64,000 nucleotides of DNA from Trichosporon coremiiforme (lineage: Eukaryota > Basidiomycota > Tremellomycetes > Trichosporonales > Trichosporonaceae), in assembly GCA_039545355.1 (NCBI GenBank), contig BCJJ01000010.1:505085-569084 (forward strand). Direction: 5' to 3'. Below the pieces are notes generated by a model. That model was not told the origin of the DNA, did not search any database, and saw only the letters and a program-made list of their open reading frames with translations. A program made the translations under genes and the position numbers. This document shows, piece after piece, positions 31,322 to 44,553 of this stretch. Numbering within the stretch: the first letter of the stretch is position 1; each line of letters opens with the position of its first letter.

Positions 31322-34300
31322 GGTGCTCTAGGCGGTGCCACTCGGAGACGGCGGCGGGGCTGATGACTCGGTGTCTGGGAAAGGTCTTCTGGCTGTAGGA
31401 CTGCGGTGGCTGGCTAGTCCGTTGAACTAGCCGTCACACGCGCGTCCTTCGGCGGACTGTCTAGGTCTCTATGTTCTACGTCGAGCGGCGCTGGGACCCC
31501 GAGAGGGGGCTGTCAGAGATCAGGCCGTTGACGCGGCGGCTGCGGCGGCGATGCCGATCGCGATGTCGATCGCCGCTGTTATCGTTTCGGAATGATAAGG
31601 CGACAACGTGCGCCTGGATGGCCTTGACGTGTTCGTGTTCCCTGGCGAGGCCTGCCTTGCGTAAATCTGGGCAAGTCTGCGTCGAGATCGAGGTCCAAGG
31701 GGGAAGGGGGAATTCCGAACTGCACGTTCGACAGTGCTTAGTTAAGAAGCAGAATTCCAGATGCGCCCCCCTTCTGCTGTGTTGTGTGTCTGTCGCCTAG
31801 AGCCTGTGGCGTGTTCTGCGCTAAGTCTGTACTTACTTCGAGCGCGGTGTGCGCGCCTCCCAGCGTAGAGTGCAGAGTTCAGTGTGCGATTTGCGTTGTA
31901 ACAGAGCCAAGCCGGCCCGGCGGACAATGTGGGAGTGGAGGCGTCGAGTAACGCTACGGGCTGCGCGGTTGGCCAAGGAGCGCTGACGCGCGGTGATGTG
32001 CTCGCTTCAGGCCGGGCGGGCTGGCGAGCGGCGGGCTGGGCTGGGCTGAGAGTGTGGGCTGGCCCCGCAGTTTTGTCCCTAGTCGGGCGGGCTGGATCAG
32101 AGGGCATGCTCGCTGCATGTTCCCCTGGCTTTGCTGGATGGGAAGCCCACGGTGGGAGTGCTAGGCTGGACGATTGCAAGTACCTAGATGAGCCCAGATG
32201 ACGTGATTGCGTGCTCTGCGGTGCTCTGCGATTTCGCCACCGATCTCCCATCGACCATGTGGGACATGACCCTGAGTCGACCCGCTCTTATCTTCTAATC
32301 GGGGCTCACTCCAGACTCTAATAGAACTTCGTTTCTGCTAATCAGGTTGCAGAGGACGGATTACAAGGCTAAAGAGTGAATCGCGACCAAACCCTAAGCG
32401 ATAACAAGCCCGAGTGCCCGAGGCACCGTCGAGGTCTGACGCAACTTCTGTTTTTCCCGCGATTTGGTTTTTTGCCCTTGACCGGACCGACCCACTACCC
32501 ACTCAACACCGACAAACCACTGACACGATACTTTGGCTGACCTTGGAATCTGAGACGAACATGACCGGGTCTGTGATGTCGGCTGACCAAACAGAGCGCA
32601 GAATTGTCTGATCAGGTACGTACGACGGCAAAGGACCTAGGGCCGCAGTTCATTCACTCCCTTGCGGCACTCCTGCGGCATCACTACGCAGCTTGCAAGA
32701 CTACCGGAGAACGTGTGCTGCGCAGCGGACCGGCTTTTGCGGTTAGCGAAGGAACGCAGCATGCTTCAGTCTAAGGTGTTTAGCCCTTAACGAGATCTTT
32801 TGTCTGCCGAGAGCCCAGGTCGTCGACGTCGGCTCTGACCCGAGTAGGAGGGCCGTCGGGCGAAGCTCTGTCGGCCTGCTCAGGGCGCGATGGTCCCGCC
32901 TGGCTCCTCTGCGCCTCATTCTTGCCGAGGATTACCGCTGGGCGCCGAACGCCCTGCAGGTGCACCTGCAGGTATGAGGCGTACCTGCTTGGCGTCGCTG
33001 ATGTCCAAGGATAGCCCTCGCCCCCCGCTTGCTCATCACGCATCATTATTCTCGTGCGTTTCGCACGTCGTGAGCTGTGGGTCCACCTCTCACATGGGTG
33101 AGAGGAACCAGTGTCGGGTTCGGCCTTGGGTCGCCTTGGCTCAAGGCGTTCGGGCTTGGGACGACTCGAGACGGCTCCGGACCGGACCAAGTGCAAAAGG
33201 AGGACAGGTTTGGGCGCAAGAGCAGAACGAGCACACTATCGCTGCTCATCACGGAATGTCTGCCTCCCATTGGCCCGAGTTGCCGTTTCACCCGTCGTCT
33301 ACCCACTCCTCCTAGCTCTGAGGCAACTTTGTGCAACTTTGCATTCATCTCAGAGTACCCGCATTCGCAGGCTGACTCGCACGAGGACGACGAGACCCGA
33401 GCTCGTGTGGCCGCTTGCGCGCTGCGCACTCTGTGTGTGAGTGGAACTGACCATCCATACTGATCTTGACGGATCATGCTGCTAGAAGGTATGCGGGCGT
33501 AGGGACTGGACCACTCAGGCTCCACTCAGCGCTCACAACGCGGTCTTTACGGTCCTTAGACGACGATCGCTTGCGATCGGTTGCTCGACGTTACGAGAGA
33601 TCGACCGTCCACTTCCGCAAGGCCGTACGGCACGCGGCGCAGCACCCAGCTTCAACCCGCGTCTGTATTCGCCCGCCCGATCGGGAACATGCCCGGTCGT
33701 GACTTGTGGACCTGACTTGGCCGTGGACGGGTGCCTCGTGTCGTTTACTGCGCCGCTTCCTGACTGGTTCATCTCTCTTGTCCGATATCGCTCTGGACTT
33801 TCATTGGAACCTCCCCCAATGTCCGGAGGTGTACTTCGGGAATGTCATGGCGGACGAGACGAGACGGGCCGCGGACCGACTCTTCGCTGCTTATTCCCAA
33901 CATTGCTCCGCATTCCTGTTCCTTTCCCCTTGCTGACGATGGATCCGTTCCTCTGCCCTCGACTGAAAGCGGATGGTGCAAGGTTGCGCAGCACGCAGGC
34001 TGTCATAGGCACCGGGCGATTTATTGTGCTCCTTCGCGAGGACAAACATTACGCAGTGGATACGTCCCCCTCGAACTCTTGCATCGTTTGCAAGATTATA
34101 ACGAAGAGAATACTGAACAGAGCAGTTTCATAACCAACAGCTGCTGCGGCCAACTGCTTCGGACCGTCTCGGACCGCGCCCTCCGCTCCAATTAGACGCA
34201 CACGAGCCAGCTCCCTTGCCCCGTTCGTCTCCCCAGGCTGCACACAGTGCCGCCGCGCCTTGCAGTGCAGCATACTAGTAGTGCCCTCATGAGAAGTGCC

Positions 34301-35272
34301 GATCAGTGCCGATCGCCCAGCACCCCAGGGCCCAGGTCCAGACGTCCAGAGCGCCAGAGCAGTTACCTTTCATCCCCTTCCATTTCGTTGGCGAAGAATG
34401 ATCCTCTGCTCGTTACTCATTTCGAGGTGATTGCGCCCTTCCTGCCCAGGCGACCGAAGCAAAGATATGACACGGTGGGTTCATTAGGTCTGTCTTTCGA
34501 AGCAATGAAGCCGCAGGAATGGTGGGGCGTGTACTTCACCCCTCCCCGGACCGTCCCCTCGATCCCCCTCTGCAAGAAGTTTCTCCGCCTCATCTTTCTC
34601 CAACCTTCCGTTCCTATACCCCCTCTGCTCTCTGTCTTTCATTGTTCACGGTTTCGTGTCTGCTGCGCGTCAGTGAAGTTCCGGCCGAAACTAGACTCTA
34701 GCGGCTGTCTCAAACCCATGCCGATCTGCCGATCCTGCCGAAACCCTTCCCCCTAATTGACCAGCTCCACGCTAATCACAGACTGTCTCACATTAACTCG
34801 TCAGCACCAGTTACGCCTGAACTTGGAGGACCGGGATATGTAATCCTTATGCAACATTGGACCATGTGTAATTCTCCTGCCGCGGCTCTCGTTCTTATCG
34901 TCTCCGTTCCACTCCCACCTCAGATGTGGCCCCCACGCTGGCTGCCCATGCCCAACGCAACTCACTGACCACGCACGGCAACTGATAGACACATTGACGA
35001 CGTCCATACTTCTCCGAGAACTGCGACCGAGAGATACCGCCTCGGGCCGAAACACTCGTCACTCATCGAATCCCTAGGATTCCTCACATGTGGCCGACGA
35101 ACAACCTTATCACAAGCTAGCAGAAGTAACATTCATTCACATTCCGTCGTCGCATACGCATCGTCCGTACCAAGGGGGTCTGGGGTTGTCTACAATAATC
35201 GAAACTAGAGAGAAAAAGAGTCGCGGAAACTAAGGACGTCTGGCGGTTGAGGCTCACCGGGCCAAGTCATGC
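31322..35272. other. 4-kb gap between the bZIP gene and the Caf120-like gene
   Basis: No gene supported. The left part must contain the bZIP promoter (divergent side), with a GC-rich purine/pyrimidine leader immediately upstream of 31321. Plus-strand ORF 34247-34756 (169 codons) and minus ORF 31742-32251 (169 codons) have no motifs and chance-like composition. The right end, before 35273, should hold the 3' UTR of the minus-strand PH-domain gene. Splice-fragmented small genes could be hidden here. Confidence 0.45.
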
Positions 35273-38200
35273 CTATGAGGCATCACGCTCACCGCGCTCG
35301 CCGTTGTACGAACCGGCACCCGTGTGCATGGGCGAGTTGCCGTCCATCATGCTGTTCGGCCTGTAGCCGGGCGAGGGCTGGCCACCCTGCTGCCCCTGCT
35401 GACCGGGGAACATGCCCATGCCAGGCATGCCCATTCCCATCGGGGACATACCCATCGGGAAGCCGTACATGCTCGGCGTCGGCATGCCGTAGCCGTACCC
35501 TCCGGCGCCGGGGAAGAACCCACCGCCGGACATACCGCCACCGGGCATACCGGGCATGCGCATGCTGGCTGCGGGAGAGGGAGAGCGGCCGCCGGCGACC
35601 GAAGCGCCGTCGTTGTCGCCCATCTGCGAGCCGGCCTGCGACATGGCCATGATCGTCTGCTGGTACGCCATCTGCGCCGCCATCATGGCCTGCTGCTGCG
35701 CCTGGTGGTTCATCATGCCGCCGCCGTACTGCTTGGAGTCAGCTTGAGATAGAACATGCAAACTTACCGGGAAGCCACCCATGCCCATCATCTGCGGAGG
35801 CATGCCGTAGCCGTACTGCGGGAAGCCACCGTACTGGGACATCGAGTCCATCTGCTGGCGCTGTAACTCCTCAATCTTGCGCTGGCGGTCCTCGGCGAGG
35901 CGGCGCTCGCGGTCACGGTCGGTCAGCGTCGCGCCGATACCACCCGCGTTCTTGCGGTCGCGCTCGTGTGCCGCGACGGCGCCGACGAGGCCTGTGGACG
36001 GGGGAGGAGGCTTCTCGGGGATGTTGAGAAGCGACGAGCCCGTCTCGCGCGCGACCTCCTCCTGTCGGCGAGCCGAGCGGTCCGCCTTGTCCTGCATACC
36101 AGCCTGGAGCAGACCGCCGGGCGTGAACGCCTTGGTGAGCTGCACCGCCGGCTCCTCGAGCTCGACGAACTTGCCGTCCTTCTTCGCGTGGCCGTGCTCC
36201 TGCGAGAAGTTGGCGTTCCACACGTTGTGTTTCGGCGCGGGAGCGACGCCAGCAGCAAGCTGAGGAGGCATGTTCGGGTGGGGAAGGTGTCGGTGGGGCG
36301 CAGGAGGCGAGCTGGAGCGCGACCGTCCAGGGTCGTCGTGGATCGACATGCCGCGCAGCGTGGAAGGAGGCGCGAGCTCGTCGCCGTACATGCTCTCGCC
36401 GCGGCCACCACCACCACCACCACGGGGAACAGGAGGAAGGGGACCACGCTGCTGCTGGTACTGTTGCTGCTGATACTGCTGTTGCTGGTAGTACTGCTGA
36501 GGATACTGCTGCTGCTGCTGCTGCTGGTACTGGTTCCGCTGGTCGTACTGGTTGGGAGGAGTGTTGTAGCCGCCAGGGCCCTGGCGCTGCTGCGAGGGGC
36601 CGGGAGGAGACGAAAGAGGGTCTTGGTCATCCTCATCCTCGTCTTCGTCCTCATCGCTCTCGTCGTCGGGGTTGTAGTTGCCACGGTGCTGTTGCCTGTT
36701 GTCCTTGCGACGTCCGCCTCCAGGCATGTTCATGGTCTGAGCCTTGTTCTGCGCGGCAGCCTCGGCGTTGGCGCGGCGCTCGGCAGCAGCCTTCGAGGGG
36801 GCGAACGACGAGCGACCCTCCGATTCCTTGATGGGCGAAGAAGACTTCGGGGGCTGCGGCGGCTGGGGCAGCGGCTGTTCGGCATAGGCGAGGTACGCGG
36901 CGGCGTCGGCATCGTCATCTTCCTCGCCGACGGGCTGCTTGTTCCTACCGTTAGCAGCGCCGACAGCGCCGACACCAGCGGCAGCACCGACGCCGCGTCC
37001 GGCGCCATTCTGCTGATACGATTGCTGTTGCTGCTGCATGGGACCGTCGTTGTGGTAGCGGCCGTTCTCGACACGGTTGGGGGAAACAGGCGAAATGGAC
37101 TCGTTGGACAGTTGCGAGTGGTTGCTTGGGGGGATGGCGCGAGCACCTGATGGACGACGGCCAGGCAGGTTGTACGTGGGCGACGTGGGGTAGCTGTGCC
37201 CCTGGGACTGATAGGCGGGGGGCGAGCTGGGGTGTGGGTCGACGCTGCCAGGGGCACGGCCGGGCTGCCTCTGCTGCGAGGAAGGTGCGTCGTGCTGTGC
37301 CTGTGCCTGTTCCGGCTCCTCGACCATGTTCATGAGATACAGGGCGGCGGGCTCATCGCGCAGGTTGGGCGAGAGGGCGGGGGATGCAGCTTCGTTGGAC
37401 ATGCCGCTCGAGCGCTGAGGCTTGGGCTGGTGGATAGTGTCGGATTGGCGGGGGGAAGAGGACGACGCCTTGGACTGGCCGGCGGGCGATGCCACAGGGG
37501 ACACGGCGGGCTGTGCAGAGGAGCCTGCAGGCGGGGGCGACTGGTAGGGCTGCTGCTGCTGCGGCTGGTAGGGCTTTTGCGGGGACCTGGGGGGCGAGAC
37601 GTTTCGGTTGTTGAAATTATTAGGGGAGGAAGAGTTGGCAAAGTTGGAAGCAGGACCGGGTGCAGCGTTGTTGTTGCGCTGGTTGAAGTCCTGGACCTGA
37701 GACTGAGCGGCGTACGCCTGGCTCGCCTGCTGGTTGCGGTGGTGGAGGGCAGTAGCAGTCGCAGCAGCGGCTCCGGCGCCAGCCAGGCCCGCCGCACCGA
37801 CAGCGGCACCAAAACCGCCCTGACTGCCATGTGTGTTGGGCGCACTGGCACTGTCGCGCGCACTACCAGCGCCCGTGCTGATGCCAGGCCCGCCTGGCCC
37901 GGCGGGTCCGGGTACACCCTGCAGAGCCTCAGTCGACGCTCGGCGCGGCGGCAGGCTGCTGCTCTCGACCGGTGGCGTACGAGGCTGGGTGCCCTGGGCC
38001 TGCTGGCCATGGTGACCAAGGTCTGCGTTATGCACCTGTGACGGCGAGTCACCGCGCTCGGGTGTGACGCCGAGGGCTTGCAGAGTCTGCGACGGTGTAC
38101 TATACGAGTCGGCGACGCTGCCGGCGCTGACCTGGCGGTGGTGCTGGACGGGCTCCTGCGACTGCGAGTACGGCTGCTGCTGGAACGGGTTCCTACCCTG

Positions 38201-41200
38201 TTGGCCGAGCGCACCCTGAGTGAAGTTGGGAGGCTGCTGCTGAGGAGGGATGGAGAACTGCTGAGGCTGAGGCGCTGGCTGTTGGAACGGGTTGGTGTCC
38301 TTAACACCTTGCCCGGGGAGCGAGCTGGTCAAACCAGCAACATGGGGCTGCTGAGGCTGCTGAGGAGCCTGCTGCTGGTTCTGCTGCTGCTGAGGCGGAG
38401 GGAAGGGGCTGACGCGGCCGGCGTCGCCGAACGAGTTCTGACGCTGCTGGTCGCCAGATCCTCCGTAACCAGGCTGGCGAGGCTCTGAGACGCCGAACGA
38501 GTTCTGGCGCATGATGGAGTCAGGCCCGACCGAGTTCTGGCGCGACGTGCTCTCCGGCTGGATCTGGCCAAGCGAGTTCTGACGCGAGCCAGCGAAACTC
38601 GAACCGGTCTGTTGACCGTACGGGCTGTGGCGGCCGCCTTGCTGAGCCTGCTGAGCGACGGCACCGACAGAGGGACCCGCGGGACCGTGGGACTGCGTGA
38701 GCGGGCTGCTGATACGCGAACCTTGGCGGCTCGGGTCGTTGTAGAGCGCGTTCGCGGACAGAGGACGCTGGCCCTGCTGCTGGTGGGGTTGCGGCTGAGG
38801 CTGCTGGGGCTGCTGGGGGGGCTGGAGGCGGTCGTTGTACACCGCGCCAGAGGAGCCAGGGCGAGCCTGCTGCTGCTGTTGCTGTGCATACATAGCACCA
38901 GAAGAGCCGGGACGCTGCTGCTGGTCGACCGTGCGCTGAGCTTGATTGGGCTGAGCGAATGCCGCCGCCGCCGAGGGGCCAGCGCCTGGCTGGTTGGGCG
39001 TCTGGGAACCCGAGGCATAGGGTTCGCCAGCGGCGGGCGTCTGCGAGCCCGAGCCGCCTGCCAAGGGAGGCGACGCGCTGCTGCGACCCGTGACGTTCCT
39101 AGGCGGGGGGAGGGGTCCAGAACCAGCCGAGGGCGCGGCGGCCGCACGGTCGGTACTGTCGGCGTCAGTAGTCCCGATACGGTCGGTGTCCATAGTACCC
39201 AGCGAGAGTTCGTTGTCGTCACGGCCTAGCTGAAGGGGCGGTAAGCGGAAGTCGTTGTCGCGCTTGGAGGCAGCACCGGCTGCCGCAGCTCCTACGGCAG
39301 CACCGCCAACGGCACCGGCCGCGGCGGCTCCAGCACCGGAAGGCCCGCTCTCCTCCTCCTCCTCAGTGATACGGGAGTCGTCAGGGCGGCTGCGCTGGTG
39401 GTACGCGTGTTGGGTCAGAGCGATGAAGTTGGCGCGGATACCCGGCGTGTTCAGCTTGTAGTTGGCGTTGAGCGCCTCGTCCATGGTAAGGAAGAGATCC
39501 TGTATGTTAGCTCGAGGTCGTGTGCTGTAACTACTCACGCCTCGTAAGTCGCCCTGGGGATAGGCAAAGAAGAGCGAGCGAGGGTCGTTCGGGTTCCAGC
39601 TGTATCCTTGGGGCCGTCCGTAGAGCTTGAAAGCGTCGTGGAAGGCAGTGATCCAGCGGAGCATGGGCACGAGCGGGGAGAGCTGCATGTCCTCCTCGGG
39701 CTGCTCGGGCATGATGAGGACCCAGCCAGACTCGCGCAGACCACCCTCGATGACAACGGCCTCACCGCTAATGCGGCCAACGACCTTCATGATGTTATTC
39801 TGGGTCATCACCTCGAGTCGTTCAGGGAAGGTGGCGTACGCCTGCGTCGCGTTCGTGATGGTGAGCTGGGGCAGGGACGTCGTGCGGTTCTTGGTCGTGC
39901 GGGGCTCGGCGTAGAAGGACGCCATCGGCACGCCCGTGTTCGGCTCCTGCACGCTCTGCTCCTGCTTGCCCATGCCGAAGAGCGAGTGGCGTTTGCTGTT
40001 TGTCGAGCTGTCGTCGACGGCCGCCGCGGACGGCTCGTTGACGACAAGCCATAGACGATTCCAGTCCGTGCTTCCCATAGGGCGGACGCGGACCCAGCCC
40101 TCGTAGCGGCCGCGCACCAGGGGCGAGGCGGGCTCGCGGCGACCAGCGCGGATCAGGTGGCCAGTGTAGATCTCCTCTAAGCGTGAGCGCTCCCAGGCGG
40201 CCAGGCGGAGGCCGTTCGACCACCGCAGCAGCTCATGGTGGCTCGGGCATGAGAAAAGGAGCTGGTTCGCGCCAGCCGTGTTCAGCGAGAAGATGAACTT
40301 GTGCGGGTGCGAGTTCGGGCGGTGCGGCGGGGGCGGAAGCGGGTTGAAGAGCTCGACGCTGGACTCAGTGATATTGAAGTACATCGGGGGCACCTTCGTG
40401 CCCTTGGCCGCGGCGGCGCGAGTCTCCTTCATGGACCACATGGCTGGGAGTGGTTAGCAGAAGCCTTACGCAACCGGACGAGACGAGAACCGGAACTCGG
40501 TGCAGTTGAACCGAACTCACATAATGAAGTGCCGCTGAGCTGGAGCCAGACAGCGTCCCAGTCGTTGCTGGGGCTGCCGGGGATGCCCTGCTTGGGGACC
40601 TGGTTCGCGCTGGTCCTAGCGAAGATCATTTCGAGCTCGGGCGGACTGGCGACATAGGTCTTAAGGGGCTGGTAGGTGAAGAGCTCGAAGATGGGCTCGA
40701 ACTGCTGACGCCATTCAGGCGTGGGCGTAGTCGGGTACGGCGCCAGAGCTCCGGCAGACGCGACAGGCGACATGAGCTGAGGCGAGAGGGGCTGGTTGCC
40801 GCGCTCGTCGCGACCGACGCCGAGGGCACTCTGCGGCCCAAGGCTCTGCGCGCGCTGGTGCTGTTGCGGGCGGCCTGGACCAAAGTCGCCCGGGACGCCT
40901 TGCTGCGGCGCGGCGCCGGACATGCTCTGCCGTTGCGCCATGGTCGTGTACTGCTGGTGCGGGGGCTGCCTGGGGCCGTTACCGTTGGCGGGGAGGTTGC
41001 GGCCGTTGATGCCGATGGAGGACTGTCTGTTAGACTCGGCCTGCTGTCAGTGTTCATTCTGAAGGAGGGCTGGGACCATCGAGCTGCCTCCTGTGTCTCC
41101 AATGGCTTCAGATGCGTGCAGATTGCGCGCGGGGCTAGGGCGCATCGGGACTGTGTGGATTCTCAGACATTCAGGCAAGCTCTTCCGGTCATTCTAGCCC

Positions 41201-41687
41201 GCGGGTGGACCAGAGGCGACCAAAGGAGCCGCACAATGACAGTGGCACACGATCCACTGGATCCATCGCAGATGCGCGTCCGCACGGCTTCGACAATGCG
41301 GAGCTCGGGCCCATCGACGCGCAGCACGCGAGGGCGAAGCCGCGAGCCATTTTTCGGTGTCGAGCCGCAGGCCGAGACGAGTCTCCGCCGATCCACTAGC
41401 TTCCCAGCCCCTCTCTGTCGCGCATCCAGCAGCGGTCAACTCACCTCATCTTCGCGCTCCTTGCCCTTGTCCTTCTTCTTGCCGCCGAGGCCGAGGAAGT
41501 TGGACATGCGCCTGTTCTTGACGGTGTTCTGGGACCCGGAGGTCTCGATCGAGTTGAAGCTCATGACGCGGTCGCCGACGCCCATGTGAGGCTGGGCCGA
41601 GGATGCGATGGAGGAGATGGATGGGCGCCCAGCCGAGGGGGCGACGGGCTGTGGATTGTTCTGCTGAGCCGACTTCCGTTTGAACAT
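35273..41687 (-). CDS. Large PH-domain, glutamine/proline-rich protein (Caf120/Skg3-like)
   Basis: Five exons (41687-41445, 41040-40521, 40443-39539, 39499-35768, 35728-35273) give 1951 residues. After a basic start (MFKRKSAQQNN) comes a PH-like region around residues 185-350: WDAVWLQLSGTSL, MYFNITESSVELF, KFIFSLNTAGANQLLFSCPS and RWSNGLRLAAWERSRLEEIY. A second PH-like repeat follows (YEGWVRVRPMGSTDWNRLWLV onward). This paired arrangement is that of yeast Caf120/Skg3, linked to Ccr4-Not and the bud neck. The remaining 1350 residues are disordered and rich in Gln, Pro, Ser and Gly. They include polyQ runs, four RQNS repeats, an acidic DESDEDEDEDEDDQD stretch, a charged helix (RDRERRLAEDRQRKIEELQRQQMD) and a Gly-Met tail. 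Two introns of exactly 39 nt (39538-39500, 35767-35729) are in frame and therefore hidden. The family assignment rests on the PH pair and is moderately sure. Confidence 0.85.
38432..38584 (-). repeat. Four RQNS(L/V/F)G motif repeats inside the Caf120-like protein
   Basis: Within about 55 residues (around 860-915) the protein carries RQNSLG, RQNSVG, RQNSFG and RQNSFG at uneven spacing. Each fits R-x-x-S, a basophilic kinase site, and could become a 14-3-3 docking site. The DNA copies share CGCCAGAACTCG or CGTCAGAACTCG cores, but the linkers differ, so this is motif multiplication and not a simple satellite. Confidence 0.8.
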
Positions 41688-43076
41688 GATGGAAGGACGA
41701 AAAGGAGATGCGGGGGCTTGGGCTAAATGAGCGTGTGTCTATTTCGCGCACGCCTTAGGCTGTGAGGTCGGGCCGAAGGGTTCGTGCGTGGAGTCTCTTA
41801 GGCCGGAGGGAGCGAGAGAGGAGGGGGCGGAGTACTTTGTGTACTCTGGTGTCAGACCGGATACGGTATTTTCAAGTGGGCCGCGGGACCCGAAGAGAAC
41901 GAGAGGTAAACGATAGGATGAAAAGGATAATCGATGATCCAAAAAGAGGGCGGGTGAAAGCCCAGGACGGCGCGCTAGATCGACTGTTACGCAATCGTGT
42001 CCGAGGCGTGCGTCAAGATGAAGCAAGGGATAGGCCTGGAGATGAGTGAATGAGGTGAAATGGATGGATGCGGGGGTATCAGATGTGTGTGGATGGATGA
42101 TAGCGATGGTGATGCAGTTGGTGGGGGGAGGACCGCGGTGCGAGATTGGGCAGAGTTGGCAGATGTTGATGGATGACGCTGTATGCGCTGTACGCTCTGC
42201 AGCAGAGGACAGACAGGCAGACAGGGCAAGGGGGACCACGGTCGAAAAGGCAAGACCTCAGACCTCTGCCAGCCAAAGGGAGCCGGCCGAGGCGGTGTCA
42301 TAAGAATCACAGGGTCATCGTCTTCGAGTGTCCTGACTCAAGGCGATCGCCCCTTTACACGCCTGCCCCTCTTTTCCCAATCTGGCCGCGACAAGCCTTC
42401 CATCATGACCTGTTACCTGTTGAGAGAGCCGCCCACACCCCACTGCACTCCAAGCACCCGCTGGCACCCGCTAGCACCCAGGCCCACTTCCCCTGCATCG
42501 AACACCCAGATGGGTAAGATGGACAGGATGGATGATGACTACCCCCCTGCCCTGCCAGGCGCACTCCGAGCCGAGCGAAACTTTGCTCCTCTGGAGAGTA
42601 ACAGGGCTTGATCTGCAGACACTCGACAAGAGCACCTGACCTTCGTCGTAACTGACTGTAGTACCGAGTGCATATAGTTTACGCTGTCCTGGCTGTACTA
42701 GGCAGAGAAAGAGTACCAGCAACTTTGATTAGGCGTTCCTGGGCCATATTCGCACACTCTGTACGTCACCGTCGTTTGCCTCGTCGTACCTCGTTGAGCC
42801 GTTTTGTCAGCCTGCTGAAAACGGTAGGTATATGGCGGTGCAGTGTGGTGCAGTAGTTACGACAGCCTAAGCTTGTGGACGTTGCAGGCTTCCAGTCGAC
42901 TTTGGTAGTCTAAGTGCAACAGCCTGTGCCGCTCTAGTGAGACTGCCCTACAGCCTAACGGTCACAATCTGCAGAGTGATGGAAGTAGCCTGGAGCCTTT
43001 CGGCAACACCCTGGCTGAAGCTGGACGGCAGTCATCTAGATGTCTAAGATACGCAAGAAAGAGAGTCTACGGTAGC
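41688..43076. other. Gap: leader/promoter of the Caf120-like gene and 3' side of ERG27
   Basis: The first 600 bp, read on the minus strand, are strongly C/T-rich and consist of short Pro/Ser/His frames. That fits a long pyrimidine-rich promoter and 5' UTR for the minus-strand gene ending at 41687. The remainder up to the ERG27 stop shows nothing recognisable. Confidence 0.5.
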
Positions 43077-44553
43077 CTACATGCCCTCCTTTCGCCTCCA
43101 CTGCTGTCTGACCTGCTCGCAGTACACGGCCGCGCCCTTCGCGACGTCCTCGTTCTTCTCCCACTCGTCGACCTCTCCGTATCCAACACCCGGCTGCGTC
43201 CACCGCTTAGCAACGACGTGCACCTTCGGTCCCGGCACCTTCGTGGCGGGCAGGAGGTACACGCTGGCAACGAGCGCGGCGTAGAGCATCGGCGCCGCGC
43301 CGTACTCGGCCCAGACAGGGTGGTGCGGCGAGCCGAAAAGGTTCGCGAGCCAGAAGCTGAGCCAGTAGCACGCCCACTTGATCTTGACGAGCCACTGCCA
43401 CGCACCCAGGCCGGAGACGGCGATGTTCGTAGACACGCATCCCGGCTCAGCGACAAGGCAGCGGACACCAGACGGAGACAGGTCGCGATCAAGCTGCGTC
43501 ATGACCAGGTCGCCCATGTACTTCGAAGCACGGTAGGACGACTCGTACGTCAGCAGCTCGGGGTCGTCGAGCGGCTTGGCCCTCAGGCCGTCGGCCTCGG
43601 CCTCAATACTCGAAGTGTATACGACGCGCGGGTCGAAGGGGAGCTCCTTGGGCGAAGCCGCAAGGAGGGGCTGCAGCTCCTTCGTCTGTCTGTCAACTCG
43701 CCGTGCTATTCCCCACAGCTGTTACTCACCAGGACATAAGGGGCGAGCACGTTCACACCCCACACCCGTCCCCGCTCTCCATCGGCGGACAACAGTCCGA
43801 CGTCCTCGACGTTGTACCGCGGGTGGTGCAGAGCCTGCAGCGGTCCGTCCGTGATGACCTGCCACATGAATCGGGGGATGTTGACCTCGTTGATGGCTGC
43901 GTAGCCGGCGTTGAGGAACAGCGACGTTATGTGCGGGTACCGTTCCTTCATCCTGCGCGTGAACGCCATGACGCCCTTGTCGCCGCCCATCGCGTCGAGG
44001 TTGACAAGCTCGTACTCGACCCGTAGGTTCTCCTCCCATCCCTCCGGCACAGGGACGCCGGACCGCCGCCGAGCTTCGAGATCCTTCTTGTGCTGTGCCA
44101 GGATCTTGGAGCGAGCCTCCTTAGCATTCCGCTCGGAGCGACAGGCCAGAACGAGTGTCAGATAAGGGTGCAGGCGCGGCATCGCCGAAGCGGTTGAGGC
44201 TGCATCGGCATCGAAGCTGGACGCCAGAGAAGGTGAGAGTGCTGAGACCTGAGCAGTGGCAACGGGGATCGAGGAGCCTGACGGCACGGAGAGATTCGAA
44301 AGGAGCGCGTTACAGATACCGAGACCGAAACCGCTGTATGTTAGCTAAGACGTGTAGTGGTAGCTGCGTTGCTGCTACAATCATGTCCTTCCCTCGCTGC
44401 CACAGAGCGAAGTCTGGCAAAGAGACGGCCGTCGGAGGCAAGGCGAGCACAGCATTGAGGCAGCACTCACCTGTTCGCGCCAGTGACAACAGCGACGATA
44501 CGATTCGGGTCAGTAGGCACGGTATTCGTGCTCTGAGAGCGGGTCGAGACCAT
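43077..44553 (-). CDS. ERG27: 3-keto-steroid reductase (ergosterol biosynthesis)
   Basis: Three exons (44553-44471, 44333-43730, 43685-43077) encode 431 residues. This is a short-chain dehydrogenase. The NADPH motif TGANSGFG at residues 24-31 is created by splicing, because the Ser codon is split by intron 1. The LFLNAGYAAI segment corresponds to the NAG motif, and the active site is VVYTSSIEAEADGL followed by SYRASKYMGDL (Tyr-x-x-x-Lys). The long insertion after LACRS and the hydrophobic stretch WLVKIKWACYWLSFWLANLF near the C-terminus are characteristic of Erg27, which sits on ER/lipid-droplet membranes. It reduces the C3 ketone during sterol C4 demethylation together with Erg25 and Erg26. 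Length is slightly above the usual 350 or so because of a Ser/Ala-rich insert near residues 40-70. The gene is divergent from LSM3. Confidence 0.9.

Noticed and set aside
35966..38307. Several frames of 250-400 codons on both strands inside the Caf120-like gene
   Set aside because: Alternate readings of CAG/CCG-rich low-complexity coding DNA, giving poly-Leu, Arg or Ser strings. The PH-containing frame explains the region.
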